From: Leguminivora glycinivorella
Taxonomy: Eukaryota; Arthropoda; Insecta; Lepidoptera; Tortricidae
Length of the DNA stretch: 64,000 nt
Direction: 5' to 3'
Assembly: GCF_023078275.1 (NCBI RefSeq)
Contig: NC_062981.1
Coordinates: forward strand, 20,390,846 to 20,454,845
Part shown: piece by piece, positions 11,383 to 21,094 of the stretch
How positions within the stretch are numbered: the first letter of the stretch is position 1
Layout of the letters: every line of letters starts with the position of its first letter
Program-made: the position numbers and the translations under genes
The notes under the pieces: generated by a model
The model's input: only the letters and a program-made list of their open reading frames with translations
Databases searched by the model: none
What the model was told of the DNA's origin: nothing

Positions 11383-11530
11383 CTGAGTCGTGGATGTTTT
11401 CTATGTATATAAGTATGTATATATCTATTTAAGTATGTATATCGTCGCCTGGCACCCATAGTACAAGCTTTGCTCAGTTTGGGGCTAGGTTGATCTGTGT
11501 AAGGTGTCCCCAATAGTGATTTATAATAAA
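11383..11530 (+). repeat. Retroposon 3' tail R6
   Basis: GAGTCGTGGATGTTTTCTAT, TATATAAGTATGTATAT, a GGGGCTAGGTTGATCTGTGT block and an A-rich end. The same order of blocks is found at 31765-31975, where it follows a Pol III B-box, so this is probably the body and tail of a tRNA-derived SINE. Confidence 0.6.
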
Positions 11531-11934
11531 AAAAAACAATTGAACTTATTCTACAGTTTAATTAATTATATTGAACAATTGCTTAAGTACCTATATTTCA
11601 TGCAAATGCAATTTCAATCTAATCATTCATTGGTAACAATCGTATAAAACTTTCAAATCGAGTTGAAACACTCACAAGAACAAATCGAATTACACGGATC
11701 ACACAAAAACCCTTTTAATCAGATTCAAATTACTCGCATTAGTTAAACACTAACTTTAACTGTGGGATTGAATTTAGCAGTTCTAAATTAATTGAAAAGG
11801 TTTGGAAGTCCTTCGTGTGTGAAGAGAGATACGCTTCTCTTACTTTGAAGGTCGATATTTAGGAGAAAGCATATTAGAGATTCAGAAATAGTGACTTGAG
11901 TTGTTATTTATTTTAAATTTAATAAAATCTAGAC
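11531..11934. other. No feature seen
   Basis: AT-rich sequence without a supported feature. Confidence 0.45.
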
Positions 11935-11950
11935 ATCGTTCTTCTATTTT

Positions 11951-12264
11951 CATCATCATCCTCTTTGCGTTATGCCGTCATTTGCCGCGGCTCATGGGAG
12001 CCTGGGGTCTACTGTGACAACTATCCCAAGATTGGCGTAGGCATTAGTTTTACGAAAACGACAGCCATCTGACCTTCCAACCCAAAGGGTAAGGCTTTAC
12101 TGGAATTATCCGGTTTCCTCACAATGTTTTCCTTCACCGGAAAGCGACTGGCAAAAATCAAATGACATTTCGCACATAAGTTCCGAAAAACTCATTGGTA
12201 CGAGCTGGGGTTCGAACCCGTGACCTCTGCATTGAAAGTCGCACGCATTTACCGCTAGGCCACC
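11951..12264 (-). mobile_element. tRNA-derived SINE S, full length, with 16-bp TSD
   Basis: Read on the minus strand it begins GGTGGCCTAGCGGTAAATGC (A-box-like) and has GGGTTCGAACCCC (B-box-like) in a tRNA-like head, then a non-tRNA body and a GATGATGATG tail. It is flanked by identical 16-base copies of ATCGTTCTTCTATTTT at 11935-11950 and 12265-12280, proving insertion by target-primed reverse transcription. Other copies: 13540-13790, 25320-25482, 29590-29935, 33080-33413, 39209-39279 and 42110-42367. Confidence 0.93.
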
Positions 12265-12520
12265 ATCGTTCTTCTATTTTAATAACTATATACTAAACAC
12301 TTTTTACTACAGAAGCACTTTGTTGGTTAGTCTGATTGAACAGTTTGCACCGCAACCTACGAAACACGACATGATGGTATGATAAACATTATGATTGCCA
12401 ATACAAGTTTAGTCATCATGATATTTCACTTACCTACTTTCTGGTTCATTAGAATCATGAGTAACAGTGGAAAACTATCGACAAGATAAGAAGAAATTCA
12501 TCTCAACAAATCTCAATAAC

Positions 12521-12650
12521 TAGGGTAAACTCGCCTCATTCGGTGACGCGCCTAATTCGGTGATACAAGCTTTGAAGCACTATTACGAAAGACGATTTTT
12601 GGTTGTTTCACCGAATTAGGCGTGTCACCGAATGAGGCGAGTTTACACTA
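12521..12650. mobile_element. 130-bp hairpin MITE (GTAAACTCGCCTCATTCGG)
   Basis: Arms of about 43 bases start TAGGGTAAACTCGCCTCATT and end mirrored at AATGAGGCGAGTTTACACTA with two mismatches. Within each arm the motif CC(T)AATTCGGTGA recurs, so each arm is partly a repeat of itself. A lone arm is at about 39290-39316. Confidence 0.8.
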
Positions 12651-13539
12651 AAATGGTATGTGAAGGAGTGCACTACATAAACACCCCTTGAAAGCCCGCC
12701 GGCGGCCATAATTGTATTGGTCTGGCAGTTACCGGCCAACAAACCACTAAAAACAGCCTTCGATATGGTCTAGATCTTGTCCACCATTTTGATTCACCGG
12801 GCAAAAATATGGTCTGGACTATTTATTTTATAGTTCTTCAGATACTTACTCAACTTTAGCTTTTAAAAATTAATAGTTACTTCAAGAATACCTAATTCTT
12901 GGGCCCCAAAGGTTTCTTTTTATGGTATTTAGTCCCGACTTTCAGTGCTAAGGTGACAAATTTTCAGTTTGTCTCATAATTCTACTAGCTCTTGAACCAT
13001 AATATTAAATCAGCATAATCAAGTTGCAATTTTAAACGCCGAATACACTTTTAGGATTAAGTCCTGATTACTCCTGATCCAAGCAAACGGGGAGCGACAA
13101 GTTTCGGGAGCGCCTTAAACGAGTTAGAAGTTTGAGCCGTCTAGTTAAACCTTGCGTTTAGTGAAGTATTTGACGCCGCTGATTAATAATTAATAATATT
13201 TTGTTGAATTTATAAACTGTACACTAGGGTGGAGCAAAAGATTCTTTCTTCTTTTTCTATATATATCAAGGTGACTTACGACTATATTTTTATTTGTAGA
13301 TTTCCTTTACGACACAAATAATAATTTATAATTAATGACTTGATATTTACGCCCCTTCAGAAAAGCTATTTTTGCAAGTCCATAGTAGAAAATCTTGGTC
13401 GTAAAGGCAACTTTTTAAGAGATATCGAAATTTTAACTACACAGATCGATAGAGCTTGAAATTCTGAACAAAACTGTATATATAACTCATTTTCGCCAAA
13501 ATGTCCTTTACGCCAATTGAACCCAGAGGTATCGATATG
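12651..13539. other. No feature seen
   Basis: No coding or repeat signal that I can support. Confidence 0.4.
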
Positions 13540-13790
13540 TCAAGATTTGGCGTTGGCACTAGTTTAACGAAAGCGACTGCCATCTGACCTTCGAACCCGA
13601 AGAGTAACTAGGCCTTATTGGTATTAGTCCGGTTTCCTCATGGTGTTTTTCCTTTCGGAAAACGACTGGCAAATAGAAATTATGGCATTTCGCAAATAAG
13701 TTCCGAAAAACTCATTGGTACTAGCCGGGGTTCGAACCCGTGACCTCCGAATTGAAAGTCGCATGCTCTTACCGCTAGGCCACCAGCGCT
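13540..13790 (-). mobile_element. SINE S, 3'-truncated copy
   Basis: Minus-strand head with TGGCCTAGCGGTAAGAGC and GGGTTCGAACCCC is intact. The body ends near CAAGATTTGGCG and lacks the GATGAT tail, so the 3' part is missing. Confidence 0.85.
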
Positions 13791-14757
13791 TCCAAAACGC
13801 ACTTTAGGTACCTACTGCTTCTGCTAATGAAGTCTAAAATCTATCTCATCATCTAAGAAGTGAAGATAAATTGTAGGACTATATGTTCTGTCGAAAATCT
13901 CGGAGTAAATCTCTTAAGAACTTGTTCCATCAAGTTATCTACATCTTCAGACCAGTGATCTGCCGTCCAAGGTAATTTATCTCATGTAAAATCCCCAAGG
14001 CCGCCCCTCGTCAAGGCCGGAAAGGGATATTTTTCATGTTCCCTTTATCCCTCAATGGACTTAGCTTGTTTATTTTGCTTTATATTTTTTGCACAATGCC
14101 TTATTACATACCTGTTGGATCGGACTAAGTGATTACGTGGAGCTACAAAGAATCCGGTACTGATGGTTTTAGGAGCTGTTGAACTCCTATAAGTATTTAA
14201 GTAATAAAAAGAAGTCTTGCAAAAACTAGTATGGTTTTATTTCGTTAGACATATAGATAGGTGATAGAACAGATCTATGACATATAAAAATATCATAAAA
14301 AAGGTAGAAAAAGTAAAAAGGTATAACTTATAAAGAGGCCGTCATCAACAGGTACTATAGAAGCAATACGAATGTACTTCACCGTGTGTACCTACTGGCA
14401 CAATAATTTTGTTAGAAAAAAAGGTAGGGAGAAATTGAAAAATATTAACGAGAAGGGATTTAATATTTTTATTTCTAAATGAACTAAGACTCATATTTCT
14501 CTTTTCTTATTTATCTTTCTTTCTATATCTAACTTGAACGCCTGTACAATAAAGTTCAATTTGGAATACTCAAGCTTGTTTTAGTCTTTTCTGTTTTTAA
14601 CTTCGTATATTTTTACCTTTTTATTTCGATGGCAGAATACAACGTTGTTATTAAAATTTAATACTTCTTTTGAAGTAACATTCACTTAATTGACGTTTAT
14701 TGTCTACTTTTGTGATATTTAAAAGACACTGTTATTAAAAAAAACATTTTATATATT
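13791..14757. other. No feature seen
   Basis: AT-rich DNA. No gene, RNA or repeat supported. Confidence 0.4.
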
Positions 14758-15069
14758 ACTAGCTTTTACCCGCGGCTTCGCCCGCGTAATAAAAGTATTC
14801 ATTAAGATTTTCATTTGGATCCTTAGGTTTCTCTGTAGGTATATTTATCTGCGATTATTTCGATTGCACATAATACTTTTGCTTGCAATGATTGTAGAAA
14901 TATTACACATAGACCACAGCGTAGGTAATTCTATATACGCTGGGGAAACCTTTATAAACATCCCACATAGCCCGTATTTCGACACTATGATCGGTGGGTA
15001 AAAAGTACTTTTTTCTATTCTCCCTTACAATTTTTTACATTTTGCTTATACTTATCGCAAACGTAATCA
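14758..15069 (+). mobile_element. Dispersed repeat R7
   Basis: Starts CTAGCTTTTACCCGCGGC and CCCGCGTAATAAAAGTATTC. Internal blocks TTTTCATTTGGATCC, GACCACAGCGTAGGTA, CGCTGGGGAAACCTTTAT and TTTTGCTTATACTTATCGC match a second copy at 19622-20109. Both copies are followed within about 300 bases by a hexamer satellite. Non-coding; shares its first 20 bases with R2. Confidence 0.75.
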
Positions 15070-15159
15070 ATCTTCAAGCAAGCAAACAACGATCGTCTTA
15101 GAGCACATTGATTGTAAGAGACCGCCGACCGATTATCCGTATCCCTCTAACGATACCCA

Positions 15160-15333
15160 TATTATCCGTATCCGTATCCCTATCCCTATCGCTATCGCTA
15201 TCGCTATCGCTATCGCTATCGCTATCGCTATCGCTATCGCTATCGCTATCGCTATCGCTATCGCTATCGCTATCGCTATCGCTATCGCTATCCCTATCGC
15301 TATCCCTATCGCTATCCCTATCCCTATCCCTTA
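15160..15333. repeat. CTATCG/CTATCC hexamer array
   Basis: About 28 hexamer units: CCGTAT at the left edge, a central run of CGCTAT and a right edge alternating with CCCTAT. The open frames across it, Ser-Asp/Asp-Arg on one strand and Leu-Ser on the other, are products of the repeat and not genes. Confidence 0.95.
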
Positions 15334-15385
15334 TCAAGATGTTTAATGATATAACACTTTAAGTTCTCGCGCTTTGTACACATAT

Positions 15386-15677
15386 TTAAAGTCACATACA
15401 GGTCGAACGCGATTAATTAACATTATTTTTACCTTTTTTCCCAACGTTTCGGCCAGGTTGCACTGGCCGTGGTCGCGGAAGACTGACGTCCCAGCAAAAT
15501 GTCACCGGAGATGTAAACAACACAAAACTACCCGATATTAATTTATATAAATGTTCGGGGTAGACAAATAAATATAATCTACCCGCTTTTAGTTAATGTT
15601 TATTTCCCACCATGTTTATTTTAAAGGTAAAAATAATGTTAATTAATCGCGTTCGACCTGTATGTGACTTTAAATAT
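15386..15677. mobile_element. 292-bp element with 53-bp perfect inverted ends
   Basis: The left arm (15386-15438, TTTAAAGTCACATACAGGTC onward) returns as its reverse complement at about 15625-15677. Just inside the left arm, the minus strand reads GGCCAGTGCAACCTGGCC followed by GAAACGTTGGG, a stem-loop plus GAAAC motif shared with elements at 25757 and 32001. A diverged relative lies inside the piggyBac-like element at about 62270-62500. Long inverted ends with this motif suggest a Penelope-like terminal repeat; this is inference. Confidence 0.75.
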
Positions 15678-15744
15678 ATGTTTAATGATTTCTTATCAAG
15701 TGCTAAAATATAAAGTTTCATGGTTTTATCTTTTAAAATTAAGA

Positions 15745-15892
15745 AATCCCATACAAACTTTCAACCTCTTTTTCAACCCCTTCATCCCTTTTTTTCGAAA
15801 TAAAAAGTAGCCTATGTTTTGTCTCAGGGTCTAAAGATTGTCTGTTCCAAATTTCATCAAAATCGGCTGCGTGGTTTAAGCGGGAAAGCGTA

Positions 15893-15937
<45 letters not shown>

Positions 15938-15966
15938 GTTACTTTCGCATTTATAATATTAGTATG
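15745..15966 (+). mobile_element. R2-related repeat with CAGA microsatellite
   Basis: Contains CCATACAAACTTTCAACC, AAAAAGTAGCCTATGTTTTG, AAATCGGCTGCGTGGTTTAA, about eleven CAGA units (15896-15938) and the end TTATAATATTAGTATGGAT. Confidence 0.75.
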
Positions 15967-15969
15967 GAT

Positions 15970-16547
15970 TTTTAGGGTTCCGTAGTCAACTAGGAACCCT
16001 TATAGTTTCGCCATGTCTGTCTGTCCGTCCGTCCGTCCGTCCGTCCGTCCGTCCGTCCGTCCGTCCGTCCGTCCGCGGATAATCTCAGTAACCGTTAGCA
16101 CTAGAAAGCTGAAATTTGGTACTAATATGTATATCAATCACGCCAACAAAGTGCAAAAATAAAAAATGGAAAAAAATGTTTTATTAGGGTACCCCCCCTA
16201 CATGTAAAGTGGGGGCTGATATTTTTTTTCATTCTAACCCCAACGTGTGATATATTGTTGGATAGGTATTGAAAAATGAATAAGGGTTTACTAAGATCGT
16301 TTTTTGATAATATTAATATTTTCGGAAATAATCGCTCCTAAAGGAAAAAAAAGTGCGTCCCCCCCCCCTCTCTAACTTTTGAACCATATATTTAAAAATT
16401 ATGAAAAAAATCACAAAAGTAGAACTCTATAAAGACTTTCTAGGAAAATTGTTTTGAACTTGATAGGTTTAGTAGTTTTTGAGAAAAATAAGGAAAACTA
16501 CGGAACCCTACACTGAGCGTGGCCCAACACGCTCTTGGCCGGTTTTT
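15970..16547 (-). mobile_element. Dispersed repeat R5, short form
   Basis: On the plus strand it starts TTTTTAGGGTTCCGTAGTC and ends GCTCTTGGCCGGTTTTTTTA. A CCGT array of about 14 units occupies 16018-16074. The last 200 bases are the reverse complement of 51418-51622. Confidence 0.8.
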
Positions 16548-16588
16548 TTAATTATTGTCTATGGTTTGGTTTTTTAATAGGTACCAGT

Positions 16589-16723
16589 AGGCCTAGCACA
16601 TGATGGCCGCGAGAGTATGTCGCCGCGAGATAGATAACGTCTTTGTCTAATTGTATTAATGACATAAGGACAGGTAGTCTATCTCGCGGCGACATACTCT
16701 CGCGGCCATCATGTGCTAGGCCT
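16589..16723. mobile_element. 135-bp perfect hairpin MITE
   Basis: The 46-base arm AGGCCTAGCACATGATGGCC (first 20 bases; continues through GCGAGAGTATGTCGCCGCGA) is repeated without mismatch as the reverse complement at 16678-16723, around a 43-base loop. Perfect arms suggest either recent insertion or gene-conversion-like arm homogenisation. Confidence 0.9.
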
Positions 16724-17179
16724 GCAGATATGGAAGATAAAAATTATAGGCTGCGTTTTTTATACGCAAGCGGTTATTGTATCCTGAGGTGTTAAGGCGC
16801 TTCATTTAAACTCTTTTTAAACATGACAATTCCTGTTTTTAAACTTCCTACCGTAGACTATCGGGAAAATCTTGGCTTATTCCATACCACTGGGACCATC
16901 CGCGGGAGGATACTCTGAAATGACCTAAGAAATAATAGAACCCATAAATTTATGTATTTATTTTTAAACACATCTCTGAGGGCTCTCGCATCGACTCAAA
17001 ATAGGACAGGCGATATCACGAGACCGTGCTTGCCCGCTTGGTGATGATAAAATATCCTACATCTTTGTTATAACAATAATTGAGTCTAATGTCTCAAAAC
17101 CCCATCCCTCAATCGCGTCCCAAATGATGAATGTCATCCCTATTTTAATTAAGGCTTTCGTGGAATCATATATTCACGT
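16724..17179. other. No feature seen
   Basis: No supported gene or repeat. Confidence 0.4.
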
Positions 17180-17640
17180 CAGACTAATTATAAACAATGC
17201 GTCTTGATCAAGAAATCAGGCTGCGAACAGAGTTAGATTATAAGTGACTAAGATTAAGTGACTTTACTGAAATGAGTGATATTTACGCCGTGTCTTGCGT
17301 GGGCGACGGTCGCGCGACCGTCGCGCAACCGTCGCCGTCGCGTCTCATACTTCCATATCGATAAGGTTTGATTTCGTATGCGTCGCATCGCCGTCGCGCG
17401 ACCATCGCGCGACCATCGCGCGACCGTCGCCCACACAAGCCACGGCGTTAGTCAAAAATATTTTGTACAAGGTTTCATACATTATAAATACTGATTAAAA
17501 ACAATGTGTCATGATCAAAAAATCAGGGTGCGAACAGAGTTGGTAGATGTTGAGATGAGTGACTAAGATTAAATTACTTTACTAAAATGAGAGATTTAGT
17601 CAAAAATATTTTGAACAACAATTCATCCATACTAATACTA
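17180..17640 (+). repeat. Imperfect tandem duplication, one unit holding a MITE
   Basis: AACAATGCGTCTTGATCAAG followed by AATCAGGCTGCGAACAGAG (from 17194) recurs in diverged form from about 17500, and both units go on to TTAGTCAAAAATATTTTG (17448 and about 17595). The first unit is interrupted by the element at 17286-17447; the second is not. Confidence 0.75.
17286..17447. mobile_element. CG-rich MITE with TTA target duplication
   Basis: Ends CGCCGTGTCTTGCGTGGGCG and CGCCCACACAAGCCACGGCG are inverted repeats. TTA flanks both sides (17283-17285 and 17448-17450). The adjacent duplicate unit has the empty site with a single TTA at about 17595. The arms are built from repeats of GTCGCGCGACC. A three-base TTA duplication suggests the PIF/Harbinger superfamily. 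Confidence 0.85.
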
Positions 17641-17679
17641 ATTACTAATTTACTAATTACTATAATTATGCATACCTCC

Positions 17680-18090
17680 ATACTAATATTATAAATGGGA
17701 AAGTGTGTGTGTCTGTTTGTTTGTCCGTCCTTTACGGCAAAACGGAGCGACGAATTGTCGTGATTTTTTAAGTGGAGATAGTTGAAGGAACGGAGAGTGA
17801 CATAGGATACCTTTTGTCTCTTTCTAACGCGAGCGAAGCCGCGGGAAAAAGCTAGTAATATAATAAAGGGGAAAGTGTGTGTCTGTTTGTTTGTCCGTCT
17901 TTCACGGCAAAACGGAGAGACGAACTGACGTGATTTTTAAGTAGGATAGTTGAAGGGATGGAGAGTGACATAAGCTACTTTTTGTCTGTTTCTAAACCCC
18001 TACTTCCCTAAAATGGGGGGTGGAAGTTTGTATGGAGTATTCCGCAATTTTCGAATTTAACGCGAGCGAAGCCGCGGGCAAAAGCTAGTA
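17680..18090 (-). mobile_element. Two tandem R2 copies, minus strand
   Basis: On the plus strand each copy starts GGGAAAGTGTGTGTGTCTG or GGGGAAAGTGTGTGTCTG and ends CGCGAGCGAAGCCGCGGG with AAAGCTAGTA. The first ends at about 17854 and the second at about 18090. They differ by a block present only in the second (AATGGGGGGTGGAAGTTTG). Confidence 0.85.
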
Positions 18091-18239
18091 CATTATAAAT
18101 GCGAAAGTATGTAGTCTGCACCTTCTATGTATGTGTTCCTTTGTCAATTTCGTCATGCTTAATCCACTGAACGAATTTGTGCCTACTGTAAATTTTGTAA
18201 AAACAGAGATAGTTTGTATTAATGCATATTAATACGGAC

Positions 18240-18547
18240 CATAGATTAAATATAGGAAAATCGTACCATCCCATACATTTAAAATGCGACCATCTAAGAA
18301 CGCGCATACACTACACCACACATAGATGGCGCCACAAAAAATGCCTTGTTGCCATCGATTGGCGTTAAGTATCACTTTCGAGCCATAAATCTATGTCAAA
18401 AGTGACACTTAACGCCATCTACAAGTATAATCGAAAGCTACAAGACGTTTTTTTTGGTGGCGCCATCTCTGTGTGGTGTAGTGTATGCGCGTTCTTAGGC
18501 GGTCGCATTTTAATGTATGGGAATGATCTTCTTATATTTAATCTATG
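18240..18547. mobile_element. 308-bp MITE family R8
   Basis: Long arms: CATAGATTAAATATAGGAAA at the left is mirrored by TATTTAATCTATG at the right. Next inside come CATTTAAAATGCGACC, the GAACGCGCATACACTACACC block and ATGGCGCCAC, all mirrored. A central pair GGCGTTAAGT.TCACTTT is also inverted. A second copy is at 26487-26726. Confidence 0.85.
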
Positions 18548-18748
18548 TACAGACAATATGAAATTTTTTTAAACGTTGTTTTTGAAATAATATTCGAACA
18601 TGTGTCTGTCGGCGATTCAAGGGTAAATCGATAATGTAAAGAGAGTAGAGACTGCTCGATCCCACAGTCAAACCGTGAAAACTGTTTTGTGGGACACTGT
18701 TCAAATGTAAACTGTTTATTTGTGCGTTAATAAATAAATACAATACAA

Positions 18749-18982
18749 ATACATACATACATACATACAATCACGCCTGTATCCCATAAAGGGGTAGGCA
18801 GAGCACATGAAACTACTAAAGCTTCAGTGCCACTCTTGGCAAATAAGGGGTCGAAAGGAAACGAAACTGTGACATTGCAGTGACAGGTTGCCAGCCTCTC
18901 GCCTACGTCACAATTTAACCAATATCCCATAGTCGCCTTCTCGACACCCACGGGAAGAAAAGGGGGTGGTGAAATTCTTAAC
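18749..18982 (+). repeat. Dispersed repeat R1, longest copy
   Basis: Starts in a CATA run, contains AATCACGCCTGTATCCCATA and CAAATAAGGGGTCGAAAGG, and continues beyond the other copies into TCGACACCCACGGGAAGAAA, probably the true right end. Confidence 0.75.
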
Positions 18983-19621
18983 CCTTAACACAGGCAATAC
19001 AAATAAAAGACAAAATACTTGTACATAGTTTAAATACAGACATAGTATAGTATGAGAGACTAGAGACGTGTTCTAAAACCACAAAACATCAACATTCTTA
19101 AGTACCTAGAGTGTTTGTGAAAATGTGGAGTCTGTGTGCAAATAAAAACGAAATCGCGTTGACGTTTACAATGGCTGTTTACATTCGGATGAATAACGAT
19201 GTGATATGATCGTAATTGATGTGTTTTAATTGAAAGATCGGTATTATGAGTTTCATGTTAGGCAATAAACACTTCATGTTATTATGAGAGTCAACATTGG
19301 GAATTTGTGCGCGTAATTATAGATTTTCTGTGAATCAATTTTACTGGAAATGTATATGGATAAAGGCTATTAATATCAGAGGAAATATGCTGCTGTGCGC
19401 AATTGCACACTAATCAGTATGTTAACAAATAAAAATTACCATTGCAAATTAAATTGTATCTAAGTTTCAAACCACATCGCAAATAATAATTAGTACAGTA
19501 TACAACTAATAAATTAATCAAAACTTTCTTGCCAACGCTATTCAATTTCTATCAACGCCTCTCTAATTGTAAGCATCTAGATTAAACATTTTCAATACTA
19601 TAGTTATAGTTATAACTGTAA
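18983..19621. other. No feature seen
   Basis: AT-rich sequence with no supported feature. Confidence 0.4.
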
Positions 19622-20109
19622 ACTAGCTTTTACCCGCGGCTTCGCCCGCGTAATAAAAGTATTCTTATTGAAACGTTTACAAAAAATAAGATTTTCATTT
19701 GGATCCGTAGGTTTCTTTGTAGGTAAGCGGGGCAATTCTCGACTGGGGGGCCATTGTAACTGATCTATTTGCTGTACGGTCAGCCAAGAAAGTGGTATAC
19801 CACTTTTCGACTCTATTGATCGAAAAGTGGTAAACCACTTTTTTGGCTGACTGTACCTTACACATATTACTATTGTTTTAAAAGAAATTCTTGCAATTAT
19901 TGTAGAATTGTTACACAGCGACCACAGCGTAGGTAGTAGGTACGAATATGTTTGTATTTTACCTATATAAATATTTATACTGGGGAAACTTCATACAACC
20001 CACATAACCAGTATCTCGACGCTATGGTCGGTAGGGTAAAAAGTACTTCCTTGCATTATCGCTTACAATTTTTTCCATTTTGCTTATAGGTACTTATTGC
20101 AAACGTAAA
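19622..20109 (+). mobile_element. Dispersed repeat R7, second copy
   Basis: Same blocks as 14758-15069 (CTAGCTTTTACCCGCGGC, TTTTCATTTGGATCC, GACCACAGCGTAGGTA), with an extra ~130-base insertion that includes the hairpin at 19774-19856. Confidence 0.7.
19774..19856. repeat. 83-bp hairpin inside an R7 copy
   Basis: GTACGGTCAGCCAAGAAAGT at the left is mirrored by the right end CTTTTTTGGCTGACTGTAC. Each arm itself contains the palindrome AAAGTGGT.ACCACTTT. A small MITE nested in R7. Confidence 0.8.
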
Positions 20110-20115
20110 CATATA

Positions 20116-20377
20116 AAAAATAAAACCGCCTTCAAAAAAAGCGTGTTACAAAACACGGAGAAACTAAAAAGCCAAAAATAATAAACCTTCGAATTCAGAT
20201 TTCTTATCGGATTGCAATAATCTAAACATCCAAATTATAAAAAAATCAATTATTTTTGTAGTCGGTACCAGACCTGTTCGTCGCCTTGCTATTTCCTGTT
20301 TGCCCCACCCAACCATACGCAGGCTGGCCCCGACTCCAAAAATAATTGATTTGTTTATAATTTGGATGTTTAGATTA
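20116..20377. mobile_element. Fold-back element F1, right arm lost
   Basis: The left arm (AAATAAAACCGCCTTCAAAA onward), the loop (TTGCCCCACCCAACCATACG) and the first ~50 bases of the right arm match the full copies at 46092-46462 and 49788-50173. The right arm stops after GGATGTTTAGATTA, exactly where the hexamer satellite begins, and it does not resume on the other side. Confidence 0.85.
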
Positions 20378-21080
20378 CCCTAGCCCTATCCCTATCCCTA
20401 TCCCAATCCCAATCCCAATCCCAATCCCAATCCCAATCCCAATCCCAATCCCAATCCCAATCCCAATCCCAATCCCAATCCCAATCCCAATCCCAATCCC
20501 AATCCCAATCCCAATCCCAATCCCAATCCCAATCCCAATCCCAATCCCAATCCCAATCCCAATCCCAATCCCAATCCCAATCCCATCCCATCCCAATCCC
20601 AATCCCAATCCCAATCCCAATCCCAATCCCAATCCCAATCCCAATCCCAATCCCAATCCCAATCCCAATCCCAATCCCAATCCCAATCCCAATCCCAATC
20701 CCAATCCCAATCCCAATCCCAATCCCAATCCCAATCCCAATCCCAATCCCAATCCCAATCCCAATCCCAATCCCAATCCCAATCCCAATCCCAATCCCAA
20801 TCCCAATCCCAATCCCCCTAATCCCAATCCCAATCCCAATCCCAATCCCTATCCCTATCCCTATCCCTATCCCTATCCCTATCCCTATCCCTATCCCTAT
20901 CCCTATCCCTATCCCTATCCCTATCCCTATCCCTATCCCCCTATCCCTATCCCTATCCCTATCCCTATCCCTATCCCTATCCCTATCCCTATCCCTATCC
21001 CTATCCCTATTCCTAACCCTAACCCTAACCCTAACCCTATCCCGTTCCTGTCCCTGTACCTGTCCCTGTCCCTGTCCCTG
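20378..21080. repeat. 0.7-kb hexamer satellite (CCCAAT/CCCTAT/CCCTAA)
   Basis: Successive homogeneous blocks: a few CCCTAT units, about 70 CCCAAT units (20402-20847, with short interruptions near 20583 and 20813), about 27 CCCTAT units to about 21010, four CCCTAA units (about 21013-21040), then CCCTGT-type units to 21080. Long open frames of Gly-Leu, Gly-Ile or Trp-Asp repeats across it are artefacts. It abuts the broken arm of F1. Confidence 0.95.
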
Positions 21081-21094
21081 TCAAATTATCATGC

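Noticed and set aside
11951..12264. tRNA genes at the A-box/B-box sequences (also 13.7, 29.9, 33.1, 45.5 and 56.5 kb)
   Set aside because: Acceptor stems and anticodon arms do not form complete tRNAs and the bodies continue as SINEs with target duplications.
15098..15362. Open frames of Ser-Asp/Asp-Arg or Leu-Ser repeats
   Set aside because: They are translations of a hexamer array; any frame through it stays open on both strands.
20370..20845. Open frames of Gly-Leu, Gly-Ile and Trp-Asp repeats, up to 156 codons
   Set aside because: Products of the CCCAAT/CCCTAT satellite; three frames are open at once and there is no flanking coding context.
21013..21040. Possible interstitial telomere (CCCTAA)
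   Set aside because: Only four units inside a graded series of hexamer variants, and Lepidoptera use the pentamer CCTAA. Variant spread within the satellite explains it better.
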